This document shows positions 1-8,452 of a stretch of 64,000 nt of DNA, one piece after another. The position numbers and the translations under genes are program-made. Within the stretch, counting starts at the first letter, position 1, and each line of letters opens with the position of its first letter. The notes under the pieces were generated by a model. The model saw nothing but the letters and a program-made list of their open reading frames with translations. It ran no database searches and was not told the origin of the DNA. The stretch spans positions 248,001 to 312,000 of the forward strand of contig VXNJ01000010.1 of NCBI GenBank assembly GCA_009840625.1. The letters run 5' to 3'. The stretch comes from Chloroflexota bacterium. Lineage in GTDB: Bacteria > Chloroflexota > UBA11872 > VXNJ01.

Positions 1-100
1 CCATCGCGTCGACATTGGGGGTGACCGCGGCATTGTCCGGGTACGGGCCCATGTAGGCGCCGATATCGTGGCAATGCACCAGCAGAATGTTTGGGCGCAC
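1..100 (-). CDS. Sulfatase, N-terminal fragment (runs off left edge)
   Basis: Translating the minus strand from a GTG at 100-98 gives a sulfatase N-terminus: PNILLVHCHDIGAYMG, then a TPNVDAM segment, matching the usual PNILLI..DD.G....TPN.D.L opening of the arylsulfatase/alkaline phosphatase superfamily. A good Shine-Dalgarno (GGAGGG at 115-110) precedes the GTG by nine bases. One usual metal-binding Asp position reads His (CHD instead of CDD). Only about 33 residues are inside the window, so the formylglycine Cys/Ser motif and the substrate cannot be judged. It is divergent from the GH127 gene, which suggests a shared role in breaking down sulfated glycans; that role is inference. Confidence 0.8.
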   Translation of the reverse strand, partial: MRPNILLVHCHDIGAYMGPYPDNAAVTPNVDAM

Positions 101-225
101 GGGGCAAGGCCCTCCGGTGTTGGGTGGCGGCTTTCTCAGACCAAAAACATTTTGGACCCGGATGCCAGGAAAGGAACGCGGATGGAACTGCCTCGAGCGG
201 AGCGCTTGGCAAGCGGCGGCGCGAC

Positions 226-2115
226 TTGACCGCCGGTCGGCCCGGACCGCTGCTCGAACTGACCCGAACCAAGCGCGCGGTGCAACGCCCGCTCGCCCTC
301 GGAGAAGTCGAACTCGAGGGCGGGTTCCTTGACGACTGGCGGGCGCCGATGCTCGCAGAGGGTATCGATCACCAGTGGCGGCAGCTGCAGCGCGAAGGGA
401 TGCTCGATCGGCTGCGGCTGGCCGGCGAGGGCCGCGCGCCGGACGAGCGGGGCCGGATATTTGCCGGTGAGGCGCGCCTCTACAAGTGGTTGGAGGCCGC
501 CTGCCTGAAGCAAGCCGAGAATCCGGACCGTCGGACCGCGCGGCGCATCGAGGAAGCGGTCGCGGGGATCCTGGCGATCGCCGCCGACGACGGCTATCTT
601 GGCCTGACCTACCCGGCCGACCTGGCCGGTTTACGCTGGCGCGAGAGGCCGCGCGGTCACGAACTATTTGCGGCCGGGCACCTGATCCAGGCCGGGCTGA
701 CCATGGAGTCGGCGCTGCAGGACGACCGGCTGCTGCGGGCCGCCGAGGCGATGGCCGACCTGGTGGGTGAGAAAGCCCGGGCCGGTGAGTTAGGCGATTA
801 CCGCGATCATCCGTGCTGCGAGATGGCCTTGATCGAGCTCTGGCGGCGGACCGGAGGTCGCCGCCATCTTGAAACCGCCGAGTACCTGATCTCGCTGCAT
901 GCGGGCACCGCTGAATGGCCGGTCCGCGGGCATGCCGTCTGTCTGACCTACTTCGCCGCGGCCCTGGCCGATGCCTACCTGGAGACCGGGCGCGAGTCCT
1001 ACCTGGAGTGGTCGCGGGGCTGGTGGACGGACGTGCTGGCCCGCAACTCCTACCTAACCGGCGCGGTTGGGGGACGTCCCTCGACCGAGTCCTTTGGACG
1101 GCCCTACGAACTCCCCCACGAGGGGGCCTACGCCGAGTCCTGTGCGGCGATCGGGATGGTCATGTGGGCGCAGCGAATGCTGGCGGCCACCGGGCGCGCC
1201 GAGTACGCTGACCAGCTGGAAACCTGCCTCTACAACGCCGTCCTGGCGGGAGTCAGCCTCGACGGCGGTTCCTACTTCTACGACTGTCCGCAGGCCCGCT
1301 TCGAACCCGAGACCGATCCGCCCTGGCAGGAGCCGGCCGGCGAGCGCGTCGGCAGCGGACGGAGGCGCAGCGACTGGTTCTTCGAACGGGTGGCCTGCTG
1401 CCCGCCCAACCTGGCCCGATTCCTGGCCCAGCTGCCCGGTTACATCTACGGATTCGACGGCCGCGACCTCTGGTTCAACCTGTATGCCCCTTCCCGGATC
1501 GACCTGCCGACCGGCGGCCCAGGGTTGCGCGCTCGCGTCGAAACCGGCTATCCGTATGAGGAAAGCGTCCGGATAATGATCGAGACGGCCCCGCCGGAGT
1601 GCGGATTGCGTTTGCGCCTGCCGGGTTGGTGTCGCGGGGCCGGCTTGACCCGCAACGGGGCCACCCTGTCCCCGGCGGTTGGAGAGGGATTCCTGGTTGT
1701 TCCCGGGCCGCTGGCGGCGGGCGACCGGTTCGATCTCTGCCTGGACATGCCGGTGGAGCTGGCCCGGGCCGGACCGCAACTGCTTGAAGCGCGCGGTCAG
1801 GCTGCGGTAGTGCGCGGCCCGCTGGTCTACTGCCTGGAAAGCTCCGATCAAGCCGACGTCGACCTGCGCGAACTCCAGCTGCGGCCCGATGCCGCCCGGA
1901 CCGCCCGGTTAGAGCTCGGGCCGCTGGGCTGCCGGGCTATTCGGATCGCCGGCGCCCAGGCCCAGGCCCTGCCGCAGCTATACCAACGCGGTGGCCCCCC
2001 GTCCGCCGCGTTGCGGCCGCGCGAACTGCTTGCCGTACCCTTTGCCCTCTGGGACAACCGCGAGTCCGGGCAGATGGCGATCTGGACCGCCTTGGCCCCG
2101 GAATTGGCAGACTGA
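226..2115 (+). CDS. GH127-family glycoside hydrolase (beta-L-arabinofuranosidase-like, DUF1680)
   Basis: Retaining glycosidase of the family typified by Bifidobacterium HypBA1, which uses a zinc-bound cysteine nucleophile. Counting from TTG 226 (629 aa), Glu304-Ser-Cys306 and Cys391-Cys392 match the zinc ligands and nucleophile (HypBA1 E338, C340, C417, C418), and Glu288 has the right spacing to be the acid/base (E322). An (alpha/alpha)6 barrel is followed by beta domains. No signal peptide is evident, so it is probably cytoplasmic. The start is uncertain. The family-like opening LLELTRTKRAVQRP lies just after TTG 226, which has no clear ribosome site. A well-placed AGGAAAGG and ATG at 182 sit in another frame that stops at 227-229, so a frameshift or sequence error near 220 is possible. 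Further upstream the frame overlaps the sulfatase. Confidence 0.88.
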   Translation: MTAGRPGPLLELTRTKRAVQRPLALGEVELEGGFLDDWRAPMLAEGIDHQWRQLQREGMLDRLRLAGEGRAPDERGRIFAGEARLYKWLEAACLKQAENPDRRTARRIEEAVAGILAIAADDGYLGLTYPADLAGLRWRERPRGHELFAAGHLIQAGLTMESALQDDRLLRAAEAMADLVGEKARAGELGDYRDHPCCEMALIELWRRTGGRRHLETAEYLISLHAGTAEWPVRGHAVCLTYFAAALADAYLETGRESYLEWSRGWWTDVLARNSYLTGAVGGRPSTESFGRPYELPHEGAYAESCAAIGMVMWAQRMLAATGRAEYADQLETCLYNAVLAGVSLDGGSYFYDCPQARFEPETDPPWQEPAGERVGSGRRRSDWFFERVACCPPNLARFLAQLPGYIYGFDGRDLWFNLYAPSRIDLPTGGPGLRARVETGYPYEESVRIMIETAPPECGLRLRLPGWCRGAGLTRNGATLSPAVGEGFLVVPGPLAAGDRFDLCLDMPVELARAGPQLLEARGQAAVVRGPLVYCLESSDQADVDLRELQLRPDAARTARLELGPLGCRAIRIAGAQAQALPQLYQRGGPPSAALRPRELLAVPFALWDNRESGQMAIWTALAPELAD

Positions 2116-2162
2116 CTTTGCACCTTCAAACTGATTCCGCAACCTCCCGAGGGGAGCACTAA

Positions 2163-2735
2163 ATGCAGGTAACTGAAGCCATTGCCGCCCGGCGCAGCGT
2201 CAACCGGCTCACCGACCAGATTCCCGGCCGGACAGAAGTCGAAAAAATGATCGAGGCGGCCATCTGGGCGCCAAACCATCGTTTCACCGAGCCGTGGCGA
2301 TTCCACGTAATCGCCGGCGAGGACCGTCAGCGTTTCGGCCAGCACCTGGCGGACGCCAAGCGGCGGCGCTGTCCGCCGCGGACCGACGCCGACCGGGCCG
2401 CCCTGAAAAAAACCGCCGGCCTGTTCCTGCGGGCTCCGCTGGTGATCGCAGTCTCGGTGGCGCGGTCCACGGACCGGGTGCAGGACCTGGAGGACTACGG
2501 GGCCTGTTGCGCCGCGATCCAGAACATGCTGTTGGCGGCTTGGGAGATGGGAATCGTCTCCAAATGGCGCACCGGCGATGCGGCCCAGGACCCGGCCGCG
2601 CGTGAATACCTCGGCACCGGTCCGGACGACCGCATCGCCGGATTCATCTACCTGGGCTACCCGTCCCGCGGACCGATCCCGCCGCCGCGCGACCGCGACC
2701 GCGGCGTCATTGATTGGCGGTCGATGCCCGAATAA
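2163..2735 (+). CDS. Nitroreductase family protein
   Basis: A 190-residue FMN-dependent nitroreductase-fold protein. The N-terminal ARRSVNRLT, the APNHRFTEPWRF segment (family APS..N.QPW.F) and the GACCAAIQNMLLAAWEMG helix are the FMN-binding and dimer-interface elements. The closing IAGFIYLGYP strand is also typical. These enzymes reduce nitro groups, quinones or flavins with NAD(P)H; the substrate here is unknown. The ATG is preceded by GAGGGGAG at good spacing. It follows the GH127 gene by 47 bases and is probably cotranscribed, ending at the strong hairpin at 2808-2838. Confidence 0.88.
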   Translation: MQVTEAIAARRSVNRLTDQIPGRTEVEKMIEAAIWAPNHRFTEPWRFHVIAGEDRQRFGQHLADAKRRRCPPRTDADRAALKKTAGLFLRAPLVIAVSVARSTDRVQDLEDYGACCAAIQNMLLAAWEMGIVSKWRTGDAAQDPAAREYLGTGPDDRIAGFIYLGYPSRGPIPPPRDRDRGVIDWRSMPE

Positions 2736-2807
2736 ACCCAGGTTCCCGCGCCCGCGCCGCACTGTCGAATCGACCCGGGCGGCGTGCGGAACCTGGCCGC
2801 AGATGTG

Positions 2808-2838
2808 GCAAAGGGCCCTCCACCGGAGGGCCCTTTGC
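2808..2838. terminator. Perfect 14-bp hairpin between convergent genes
   Basis: GCAAAGGGCCCTCC and GGAGGGCCCTTTGC flank a three-base ACC loop. It lies between the nitroreductase (plus) and amtB (minus), so it can end transcription from both sides. It lacks a long T tract; the terminal A/T pairs of the stem supply a short one on each strand. Confidence 0.75.
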
Positions 2839-2886
2839 GGGATACCGAATGGTTTGGCCAGCGGTGCTGGCGCCATGATTGGTTTC

Positions 2887-4260
2887 CTAGAAGTTTGACT
2901 CCCCGTATCCGAACACGCCGTGCTCGTGGATGTCGAGGCCGTCAAGCTCTTCGACCGGCTCGGCGCGCAGGCCGACGGTGTACTTGATCCCCAGGAAGAG
3001 GACCAGGCAGGTGGCGCCGACCCAGACTATCGAGGCCGCCGAGCCCAGCGCCTGGATGGCGAACTGTTCGATGTCGCCGTTGATGAACAGGCTGCCTTCC
3101 GGCCCGCCGAACTTGGGATCGGCGAACAGGCCCACGGCCAGAGTTCCCCAGATGCCGACCACGCCGTGCACGGCGATGGCGCCGACCGGGTCGTCGACCT
3201 TGAGGACCTTGTCGATGACGGTCACGCCGACCACCACCAGGCCGCCGCCGACCAGGCCGATGATGACCGCGGCCCAGGCGTCGACCCAGCCGCACGGGGC
3301 GGTTATGGCGACTAGGCCGGCCAGAGCACCGTTACCGATCATGCCGACGTCGGGCTTGCCGTTATAGAGCCATGAGACCGCCATGGCGGCGATCGCACCG
3401 GCGGCGGCGGCGAGGTTGGTCACCACAATGACGCTGGCGAAGTCCTGACCGACCGCGGTCAGCGTCGATCCGCCGTTGAATCCGAACCAGCCGAACCAAA
3501 GGATGATCACACCGGCGATCGCGAGCGGGATGGAGTGTCCCGGGATCACGTTCACCGAACCGTCCTCGGAGTACTTGCCCAGGCGCGGGCCCAGGATCGC
3601 CGCTCCGACCAGGGCGGCGACGCCGCCGGTGGTGTGGACGACGGTTGATCCGGCAAAGTCCCAGAATCCGAGTTCGGCCAGCCAGCCTCCGCCCCAGACC
3701 CAGTGGCCGACCACCGGGTAGATGAACCCGGTTAGGACGACCGCGTAAATCAGATAGGCGCGGAAGTGGGTGCGCTCGGCCATCGCCCCGGAGACGATGG
3801 TGGCGGCGGTTGCCGCGAACACGACCTGGAAGAACCAGTCGGTCGAGAACTGCGAGTCGCCGACCGCGATCAGGAAATTGGAAGTGCCGATGACCCCGCC
3901 GGCGGTGTCGCCGTACATGAACGCCCAGCCGATGGCCCAGTACGAGATCAGGCCGACCGACATGTTCATCAGGTTCTTGGCACAGATGTTGGCCGCGTTC
4001 TTGGTGCGCGTAAACCCGGTCTCCACCAGCGTGAATCCGCCGTGCATGAAGAAGACCAGCGCACCGGCCATGACTATCCAGAGCTGGTCGACGGTGGCGG
4101 TCAGGGTGACTATCGCTTCTTCTTCCGAAGCCAGGGCCAGGGCCGGCAGCAGCAAAGCGGCCAGGATCGCCCCGGCCAGGGCGAACAGGTAGCGTGACGA
4201 GAAAAGGAAGCTGAGCGGCGGGCGCATTGCAACCGCGCGCGCCGCGGCTACGGCGGTCAT
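2887..4260 (-). CDS. amtB: Ammonium transporter
   Basis: A 457-residue Amt/Rh/MEP-family channel with about eleven membrane helices after an N-terminal signal-like helix (LFALAGAILAALLLPALALA). Diagnostic segments include FMHGGFTLVETGFTRTKN, the FAGSTVVHTTGGVAALVGA signature carrying the first pore histidine, and AVHGVVGIWGTLAVG with the second. It carries ammonium across the inner membrane and is gated by PII binding to its cytoplasmic face. It is translationally coupled to glnB: the amtB ATG overlaps the glnB TGA in an ATGA. The C-terminal tail (ELDGLDIHEHGVFGYGE) is the conserved regulatory tail. Confidence 0.96.
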   Translation of the reverse strand: MTAVAAARAVAMRPPLSFLFSSRYLFALAGAILAALLLPALALASEEEAIVTLTATVDQLWIVMAGALVFFMHGGFTLVETGFTRTKNAANICAKNLMNMSVGLISYWAIGWAFMYGDTAGGVIGTSNFLIAVGDSQFSTDWFFQVVFAATAATIVSGAMAERTHFRAYLIYAVVLTGFIYPVVGHWVWGGGWLAELGFWDFAGSTVVHTTGGVAALVGAAILGPRLGKYSEDGSVNVIPGHSIPLAIAGVIILWFGWFGFNGGSTLTAVGQDFASVIVVTNLAAAAGAIAAMAVSWLYNGKPDVGMIGNGALAGLVAITAPCGWVDAWAAVIIGLVGGGLVVVGVTVIDKVLKVDDPVGAIAVHGVVGIWGTLAVGLFADPKFGGPEGSLFINGDIEQFAIQALGSAASIVWVGATCLVLFLGIKYTVGLRAEPVEELDGLDIHEHGVFGYGESNF

Positions 4261-4595
4261 AGGGCGTCCCTTCCCCGTTGCTGGGTGCGAATGCGGACGA
4301 CATCTTCGATCGGATAGATGAAGATCTTGCCGTCGCCCACCTCGCCGGTGTAGGCGTGTTCGCAGATCAGCGCCACCAGCTGGTCGACGCTTTCCTCGTG
4401 GATGATCATCTCGACCTTGATCTTGGGTCGGAACACGATCGACGCCCGCACGCCGCGGTATGTCTCGGTGTATCCGCGTTGGGATCCGGCGCCGCGCACT
4501 TCGCTCACGCTCATGCCGTGGAATCCGGCCTTGTCGAGCGCGTCACGAAGCGGCTCGAGCACTTCGTGGCGGATGATGGCCTCAATTTTTTTCAT
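4257..4595 (-). CDS. glnB: Nitrogen regulatory protein PII (GlnB/GlnK type)
   Basis: A 112-residue PII protein with full-length ferredoxin-like fold. The B-loop TGEVGDGKIF and the C-loop VVRIRT are intact, as expected for ATP/ADP and 2-oxoglutarate binding. In the T-loop (GSQRGYTETYRGVRASIVF), Tyr46 is kept but the usual modified Tyr51 is Ala51, followed by Ser52. Classical uridylylation or adenylylation at Tyr51 is therefore impossible. It sits first in an operon with amtB, the normal GlnK arrangement, and probably gates AmtB directly through metabolite binding. The plain role in nitrogen sensing is safe; lack of modification is inference from the sequence. Confidence 0.95.
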   Translation of the reverse strand: MKKIEAIIRHEVLEPLRDALDKAGFHGMSVSEVRGAGSQRGYTETYRGVRASIVFRPKIKVEMIIHEESVDQLVALICEHAYTGEVGDGKIFIYPIEDVVRIRTQQRGRDAL

Positions 4596-5033
4596 TCGTC
4601 TCCTCTCAAACTTCGAAGACTCCGCGGCAATGGTTGCCGCGGCGGATGCGGTCGCCGGTCAGAGATGAGTCGGAGCCGGCGGTCGCGATTGTGCCGGGCA
4701 GTTGGCGGGGTGCCGTCGCGCTGTGGCGAGCTGCCGGGCATCGGTTGAAAAATGGCCGAACTTGGCCTGTGAACCGCTTGCGACGGTTCTCCCCGGAAGG
4801 GATTGGGGCTTCGGGTCGTCTTGACCCGATCTACACCGGCTGGGCGTGTAGACGGCGGCGTTCCGATTCGTCAACGGAAGAGGGCGGGACTGCTTCGTCC
4901 GGCGCGCCCTGTCGCTGCCGTTTGTGCTAAGTGGCCAAATGTTAGCAGCCCGGCCGCCCGGCCCGGTAGGCATTAAAGTTGTTTACCGGACGGCCGACGT
5001 CGTCCCTACGCCGTGCAAAGACCGGTAATCGAC
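4596..5033. promoter_or_regulatory. glnB leader/intergenic region with tandem hairpins
   Basis: There is no convincing gene in this 438-base gap between divergent glnB and the zinc-ribbon gene. It holds two adjacent inverted repeats: CGGGTC/GACCCG (4812-4817 and 4823-4828, loop GTCTT) and TCTACAC/GTGTAGA (4830-4836 and 4846-4852). They lie 220-260 bases upstream of the glnB start, so they may be operators or a structured leader. A weak minus-strand reading frame in 4659-4973 has no family features and is not accepted as a gene. Confidence 0.4.
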
Positions 5034-5384
5034 ATGCGATGTCCTGACTGCGAACACGAAAACACGAGCGGCGCCTGGCTCTGCATCAATTGCGGTGCCA
5101 AGCTTCCGCGCGAGGGCCAGGCCGCGCCAGCGTCCGAGGAAGGCGAAGAGCCCGCCGCCGACGAACCGAGCCGCTTCGAGCCGGCGATATCGGAAAACCT
5201 GCGGCGACTGCGTGAACGCGCCCAGCGCCCGACGCGCCCCTCCCGGAGCGGCGGTCGGCGCCCTTCTCCGCGCGGCGTGCCGCAGTTGTCCCAGGGCACG
5301 GTTCTGGGCCTGCACTGGACTTTCTGGGCGGTGGCGATCTTCGTGTTCGTCGTGATCGCCATGGTGCTCTCCAACCTGCAGTAA
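5034..5384 (+). CDS. Zinc-ribbon protein with C-terminal membrane anchor
   Basis: A 116-residue protein that opens with MRCPDCEHENTSGAWLCINCG, a CxxC...CxxC zinc ribbon. A charged, Pro/Arg-rich linker follows (to about residue 90), then one C-terminal hydrophobic helix (WTFWAVAIFVFVVIAMVL). This is a tail-anchored design with the ribbon in the cytoplasm. ATG 5034 was preferred because it begins right at the ribbon; GTG 5013 would add seven residues. No function is known. It lies upstream of glnA, separated by a terminator. Confidence 0.7.
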   Translation: MRCPDCEHENTSGAWLCINCGAKLPREGQAAPASEEGEEPAADEPSRFEPAISENLRRLRERAQRPTRPSRSGGRRPSPRGVPQLSQGTVLGLHWTFWAVAIFVFVVIAMVLSNLQ

Positions 5385-5486
5385 CAACAGGCCCCGGGGG
5401 CCGGATATGGCGTAGACTTTAGCCGGAAAGAACCAAACCAGCCGCGCCTTCAGTGACGAATGCCGGTCGGGCTCAACCGTTTCGAG

Positions 5487-5517
5487 CCTCGCGACATGGA
5501 CGGTCGCGAGGTTTTTT
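5487..5517 (+). terminator. Intrinsic terminator in the glnA leader (possible attenuator)
   Basis: CCTCGCGAC (5487-5495) and GTCGCGAGG (5503-5511) form a 9-bp stem with a seven-base loop, followed at once by TTTTTTC. This is a textbook intrinsic terminator 42 bases before the glnA start. It may simply end the zinc-ribbon transcript, or act as an attenuator of glnA. I recognise no riboswitch class in the 5400-5486 sequence. Confidence 0.85.
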
Positions 5518-5558
5518 CTTTTGGCGCCGGCAAAGGCGATAAGAAAGGCATGCAATTC

Positions 5559-6989
5559 ATGAGCGATCGTTCCGAGCAGATCCAAAGGGTATTGCGCATG
5601 GCGCGCGATGCCGACTGTCGGTTTGTCGACCTGCGCTTCACCGACCTGCCGGGGACCTGGCAGCACTTTTCGATGCCGATCAGCTATCTGGACGAGGATC
5701 TCTTCGCCGACGGCGCCGGCTTCGACGGCTCCAGCGTGCGCGGCTTCCAGGCGATCAACGAGTCCGACATGCTGGTCATCCCGGATCCCTCGACCGCGTT
5801 CGTGGACCCGATCCTTGAGGTCCCGACGCTGGTGATGACCTGCGACATCGAAGACCCGTTGACTCGCGAGCGCTACTCGCGCGACCCGCGCAACATCGCC
5901 GCCAAGGCGGTCCAACACCTTGCCGGCTCCGGCATCGCCGACTCCAGTTTCTGGGGTCCGGAAGCCGAATTCTTCATCTTCGACCACGTCAGCTACGATG
6001 AGTCCGCCAACGGATCCTTCTTCACCGTCGATTCGGACGAAGGCATCTGGAATTCGGGCCGTCCGGACGAGAACCTAGGCCACCGGCCGCGCCACAAAGA
6101 GGGCTATTTTCCGGTCCCGCCCAACGACTCGCAGCAGGACCTGCGCTCCGAGATGGTGACCGCGCTGCTGGACATCGGCATCGACGTCGAGGTCCATCAC
6201 CACGAGGTCGCCACCGCCGGCCAGGCCGAGATCGACCTCAAGTACGCGCCGCTGATCGAGCAGGCCGACAACATGATGATTTACAAATACATCATCAAGA
6301 ACGTCGCCCGCCGCAATGGCCACACGGTCACCTTCATGCCCAAGCCGGTGCTGGGCGACAACGGCTCCGGGATGCACTGCCACCAGAGCCTTTGGAAAGA
6401 CGGCGAACCGCTCTTCTACGGCGGGCCCGAAAAGTACGGCATGCTCTCTGACACCGCCCGCTGGTACGTCGGCGGACTGCTCAAGCACGCCGCCTCGCTG
6501 CTGGCTTTCTGCGCCCCCACGACCAACTCCTACAAGCGCTTGGTGCCCGGATTCGAGGCGCCGGTGAACCTGGTCTACTCGCAGCGCAATCGGTCCGCCT
6601 GCGTGCGGATTCCGACCTATTCGCCCTCGCCGGCGGCGCGCCGGGTTGAGTTCCGCTCGCCCGACCCCACCGCCAATCCGTACCTAGCGTTCTCGGCCAT
6701 GCTGATGGCCGGACTCGATGGGGTGATCAACAAGATCGAGCCGCCCGACCCGGTGGACGAGGACATCTACGAAATGTCGGCTGATGAGCTGGCCAAGATT
6801 GCCTCGGTTCCGGGATCGTTGGAGGAATCGCTCAACGCCCTTGAGGCAGATCACGACTACCTCCTGGTCGGCGACGTGTTCACGCCCGATGTGATCGAGA
6901 CGTGGCTCGAGTACAAGCGCAGCGAGGAAGTCGACGAGCACCGCCTGCGGCCGACCCCGTGGGAGTTCTTCAAGTACTACGACGCTTAG
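5559..6989 (+). CDS. glnA: Glutamine synthetase, type I
   Basis: GSI, which makes glutamine from glutamate, ammonia and ATP as a cytoplasmic dodecamer. At 476 residues it has the N-terminal beta-grasp with the Asp-loop region (FADGAGFDGSSVRGF), the metal-site WGPEAEFFIF, the HHHEVATAGQAEID block, the ATP segment MPKPVLGDNGSGMHCHQS and the Arg-rich RRVEFRSPDPTANPYLA. The C-terminal DEDIYEMSADEL contains a Tyr at the position of the beta-type adenylylation site. ATG 5559 is preferred: AAGAAAGG at 5541-5548 is well spaced, and homologous sequence begins there (MSDRSEQIQRVL). Its neighbours glnB-amtB complete an ammonium assimilation block. Confidence 0.96.
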   Translation: MSDRSEQIQRVLRMARDADCRFVDLRFTDLPGTWQHFSMPISYLDEDLFADGAGFDGSSVRGFQAINESDMLVIPDPSTAFVDPILEVPTLVMTCDIEDPLTRERYSRDPRNIAAKAVQHLAGSGIADSSFWGPEAEFFIFDHVSYDESANGSFFTVDSDEGIWNSGRPDENLGHRPRHKEGYFPVPPNDSQQDLRSEMVTALLDIGIDVEVHHHEVATAGQAEIDLKYAPLIEQADNMMIYKYIIKNVARRNGHTVTFMPKPVLGDNGSGMHCHQSLWKDGEPLFYGGPEKYGMLSDTARWYVGGLLKHAASLLAFCAPTTNSYKRLVPGFEAPVNLVYSQRNRSACVRIPTYSPSPAARRVEFRSPDPTANPYLAFSAMLMAGLDGVINKIEPPDPVDEDIYEMSADELAKIASVPGSLEESLNALEADHDYLLVGDVFTPDVIETWLEYKRSEEVDEHRLRPTPWEFFKYYDA

Positions 6990-7043
6990 GTTGCGATAGC
7001 CCGGTCAACCCGGGCCGGTAGGCGCGGGCATCGAGGGTTCAGG

Positions 7044-7081
7044 ACCCCGTCGGTCCGGACGAGGATCGGCGGGGTTCTTCT
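7044..7081 (+). terminator. Terminator after glnA
   Basis: A 13-bp stem, with G-U pairs, forms between 7044-7056 (ACCCCGTCGGTCC) and 7063-7075 (GGATCGGCGGGGT). It has a six-base loop and is followed by TCTTCT. It lies 55 bases past the glnA stop. Confidence 0.75.
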
Positions 7082-7209
7082 ATTGACCCCGTACGCCACT
7101 TATACGGATATAGCATCGTTCTAACAATCGGGGCTAAGCTCGATGGCCTGACGCGTGGTTCGCGCGGACGGCGTGATTTGTAATCCTCCGTGCAGCGAGC
7201 GGGTGCGCT

Positions 7210-8349
7210 TTGGACGAATTGAAGATTTCCCTGGGTGTCGAAGAAGAGTTTTTCCTCGTCGATCCCGAATCCCGCGACCTGCTGGCCGATCCCGACGTCC
7301 GCATATTCGAGGCTTGCGACGCCAACCGCGGACCGCACAAGATCGTGCGCGAATTCCTGCGTGCCCAGATCGAGACCAATTCGCGTGTTTGCACGACCGT
7401 CGAGGACACCCGAACCGCGCTGCTGGAGACCCGCCGGATCGTGATTGAAGCGGCCGAAGCCCACGGCGCCGCCGTCATGGCCGCCTCCACCCACCCCTTC
7501 GCCGACTGGCGCGAACAGGCCCCCACGCCGCGCGAGCGCTACGAACGGTTCACGATCACTTACCAGGAAAGCGTCCGGCGGTTCCTGATCGGCGGGATGC
7601 ACATCCATGCCGGATTCGGGGATTCCGACTCGCGTATCCGGATCATGACCGCGATGCGGCGCTACCTGCCGATCCTGCACGCGCTATCGGCCACTTCGCC
7701 CTTTATCGAAGGCCACGAGACCGGGTTCAAGTCGTACCGCCTGAACCTCCTGGGCAATTTGCCGCGCACCAGCCTGCCCGGCCCGTTGCGGTCCCGCGCC
7801 GAGTACGACCGGCTCGTGGCCGACTACCGGCGCATGGACTTCATATCCGACGGCAGCGAGCTGTGGTGGGACATTCGCCCTTCGCACGCGTTCCCGACCA
7901 TCGAAATGCGGATCTGCGACACCTGCACGCGCCTCGAGGATGCCATGTGCATGGTGGCGATGTACGCTTCCCTGATCCGCTGGCTGCTGCGCCAAGACCA
8001 GGCCGGCGCGCTGCCCCCGGAACCGCCGACCGAGATCATCGCCGAGAACCGCTGGCTCGCCCAGCGTTATGGGGTGCTGGCGTTTTTCGGCGATGAGGGC
8101 GGCGGAGGGCGCAAGGACATATTGGAATGCGTCCAGGAGCTGGTGGACATGCTCGCCGACGATGCCCGCGAACTGGGCTGCGAGGCCGAGGTGCGCCACG
8201 CGTTGGAAATCATCCGCGAAGGGACCGGCGCCGATCGGCAGGTGGACCTGTACCGGCTGCGGCGGCTGGAGGGCGACTCGCACGAGACCGCACTGCTCAG
8301 GGTGGTTGACCTGGTCCTTGACGAGACCCGCGCGAGCGCAAACGTCTAG
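7210..8349 (+). CDS. Carboxylate-amine ligase, YbdK/GCS2 family
   Basis: A 379-residue glutamate-cysteine ligase type 2 (YbdK) family protein. It opens with the family signature LGVEEEFFLVDPESRDL, continues with the GGMHIHAGF glycine/histidine metal segment, and has the conserved ELWWDIRPSHAFPTIEMRICDTC block. Relatives have weak glutamate-cysteine ligase activity in vitro, and their true substrates are mostly unknown. The start is TTG 7210, which places the signature at residues 8-25 as in relatives. It stands alone behind the glnA terminator, and upstream bases 7082-7209 probably hold its own promoter. Confidence 0.87.
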   Translation: MDELKISLGVEEEFFLVDPESRDLLADPDVRIFEACDANRGPHKIVREFLRAQIETNSRVCTTVEDTRTALLETRRIVIEAAEAHGAAVMAASTHPFADWREQAPTPRERYERFTITYQESVRRFLIGGMHIHAGFGDSDSRIRIMTAMRRYLPILHALSATSPFIEGHETGFKSYRLNLLGNLPRTSLPGPLRSRAEYDRLVADYRRMDFISDGSELWWDIRPSHAFPTIEMRICDTCTRLEDAMCMVAMYASLIRWLLRQDQAGALPPEPPTEIIAENRWLAQRYGVLAFFGDEGGGGRKDILECVQELVDMLADDARELGCEAEVRHALEIIREGTGADRQVDLYRLRRLEGDSHETALLRVVDLVLDETRASANV

Positions 8350-8452
8350 CCCAGCAGCGGCCCGACCGGTATGGCGGGCGCCGACCGGCGGTGCTAGATG
8401 TCGCGTACCGGATGCGCCGGTCTGGGCGGCAGTTCCTCCCGAGCCTTAAGTA

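Noticed and set aside
4659-4973. Minus-strand open frame in the glnB upstream gap
   Set aside because: No ribosome site, no family resemblance, arginine-rich shadow-like composition.
5399-5486. Known riboswitch class before glnA
   Set aside because: I could not match the sequence to glutamine, SAM, tetrahydrofolate or cyclic-di-GMP riboswitch consensus; only the terminator is supported.
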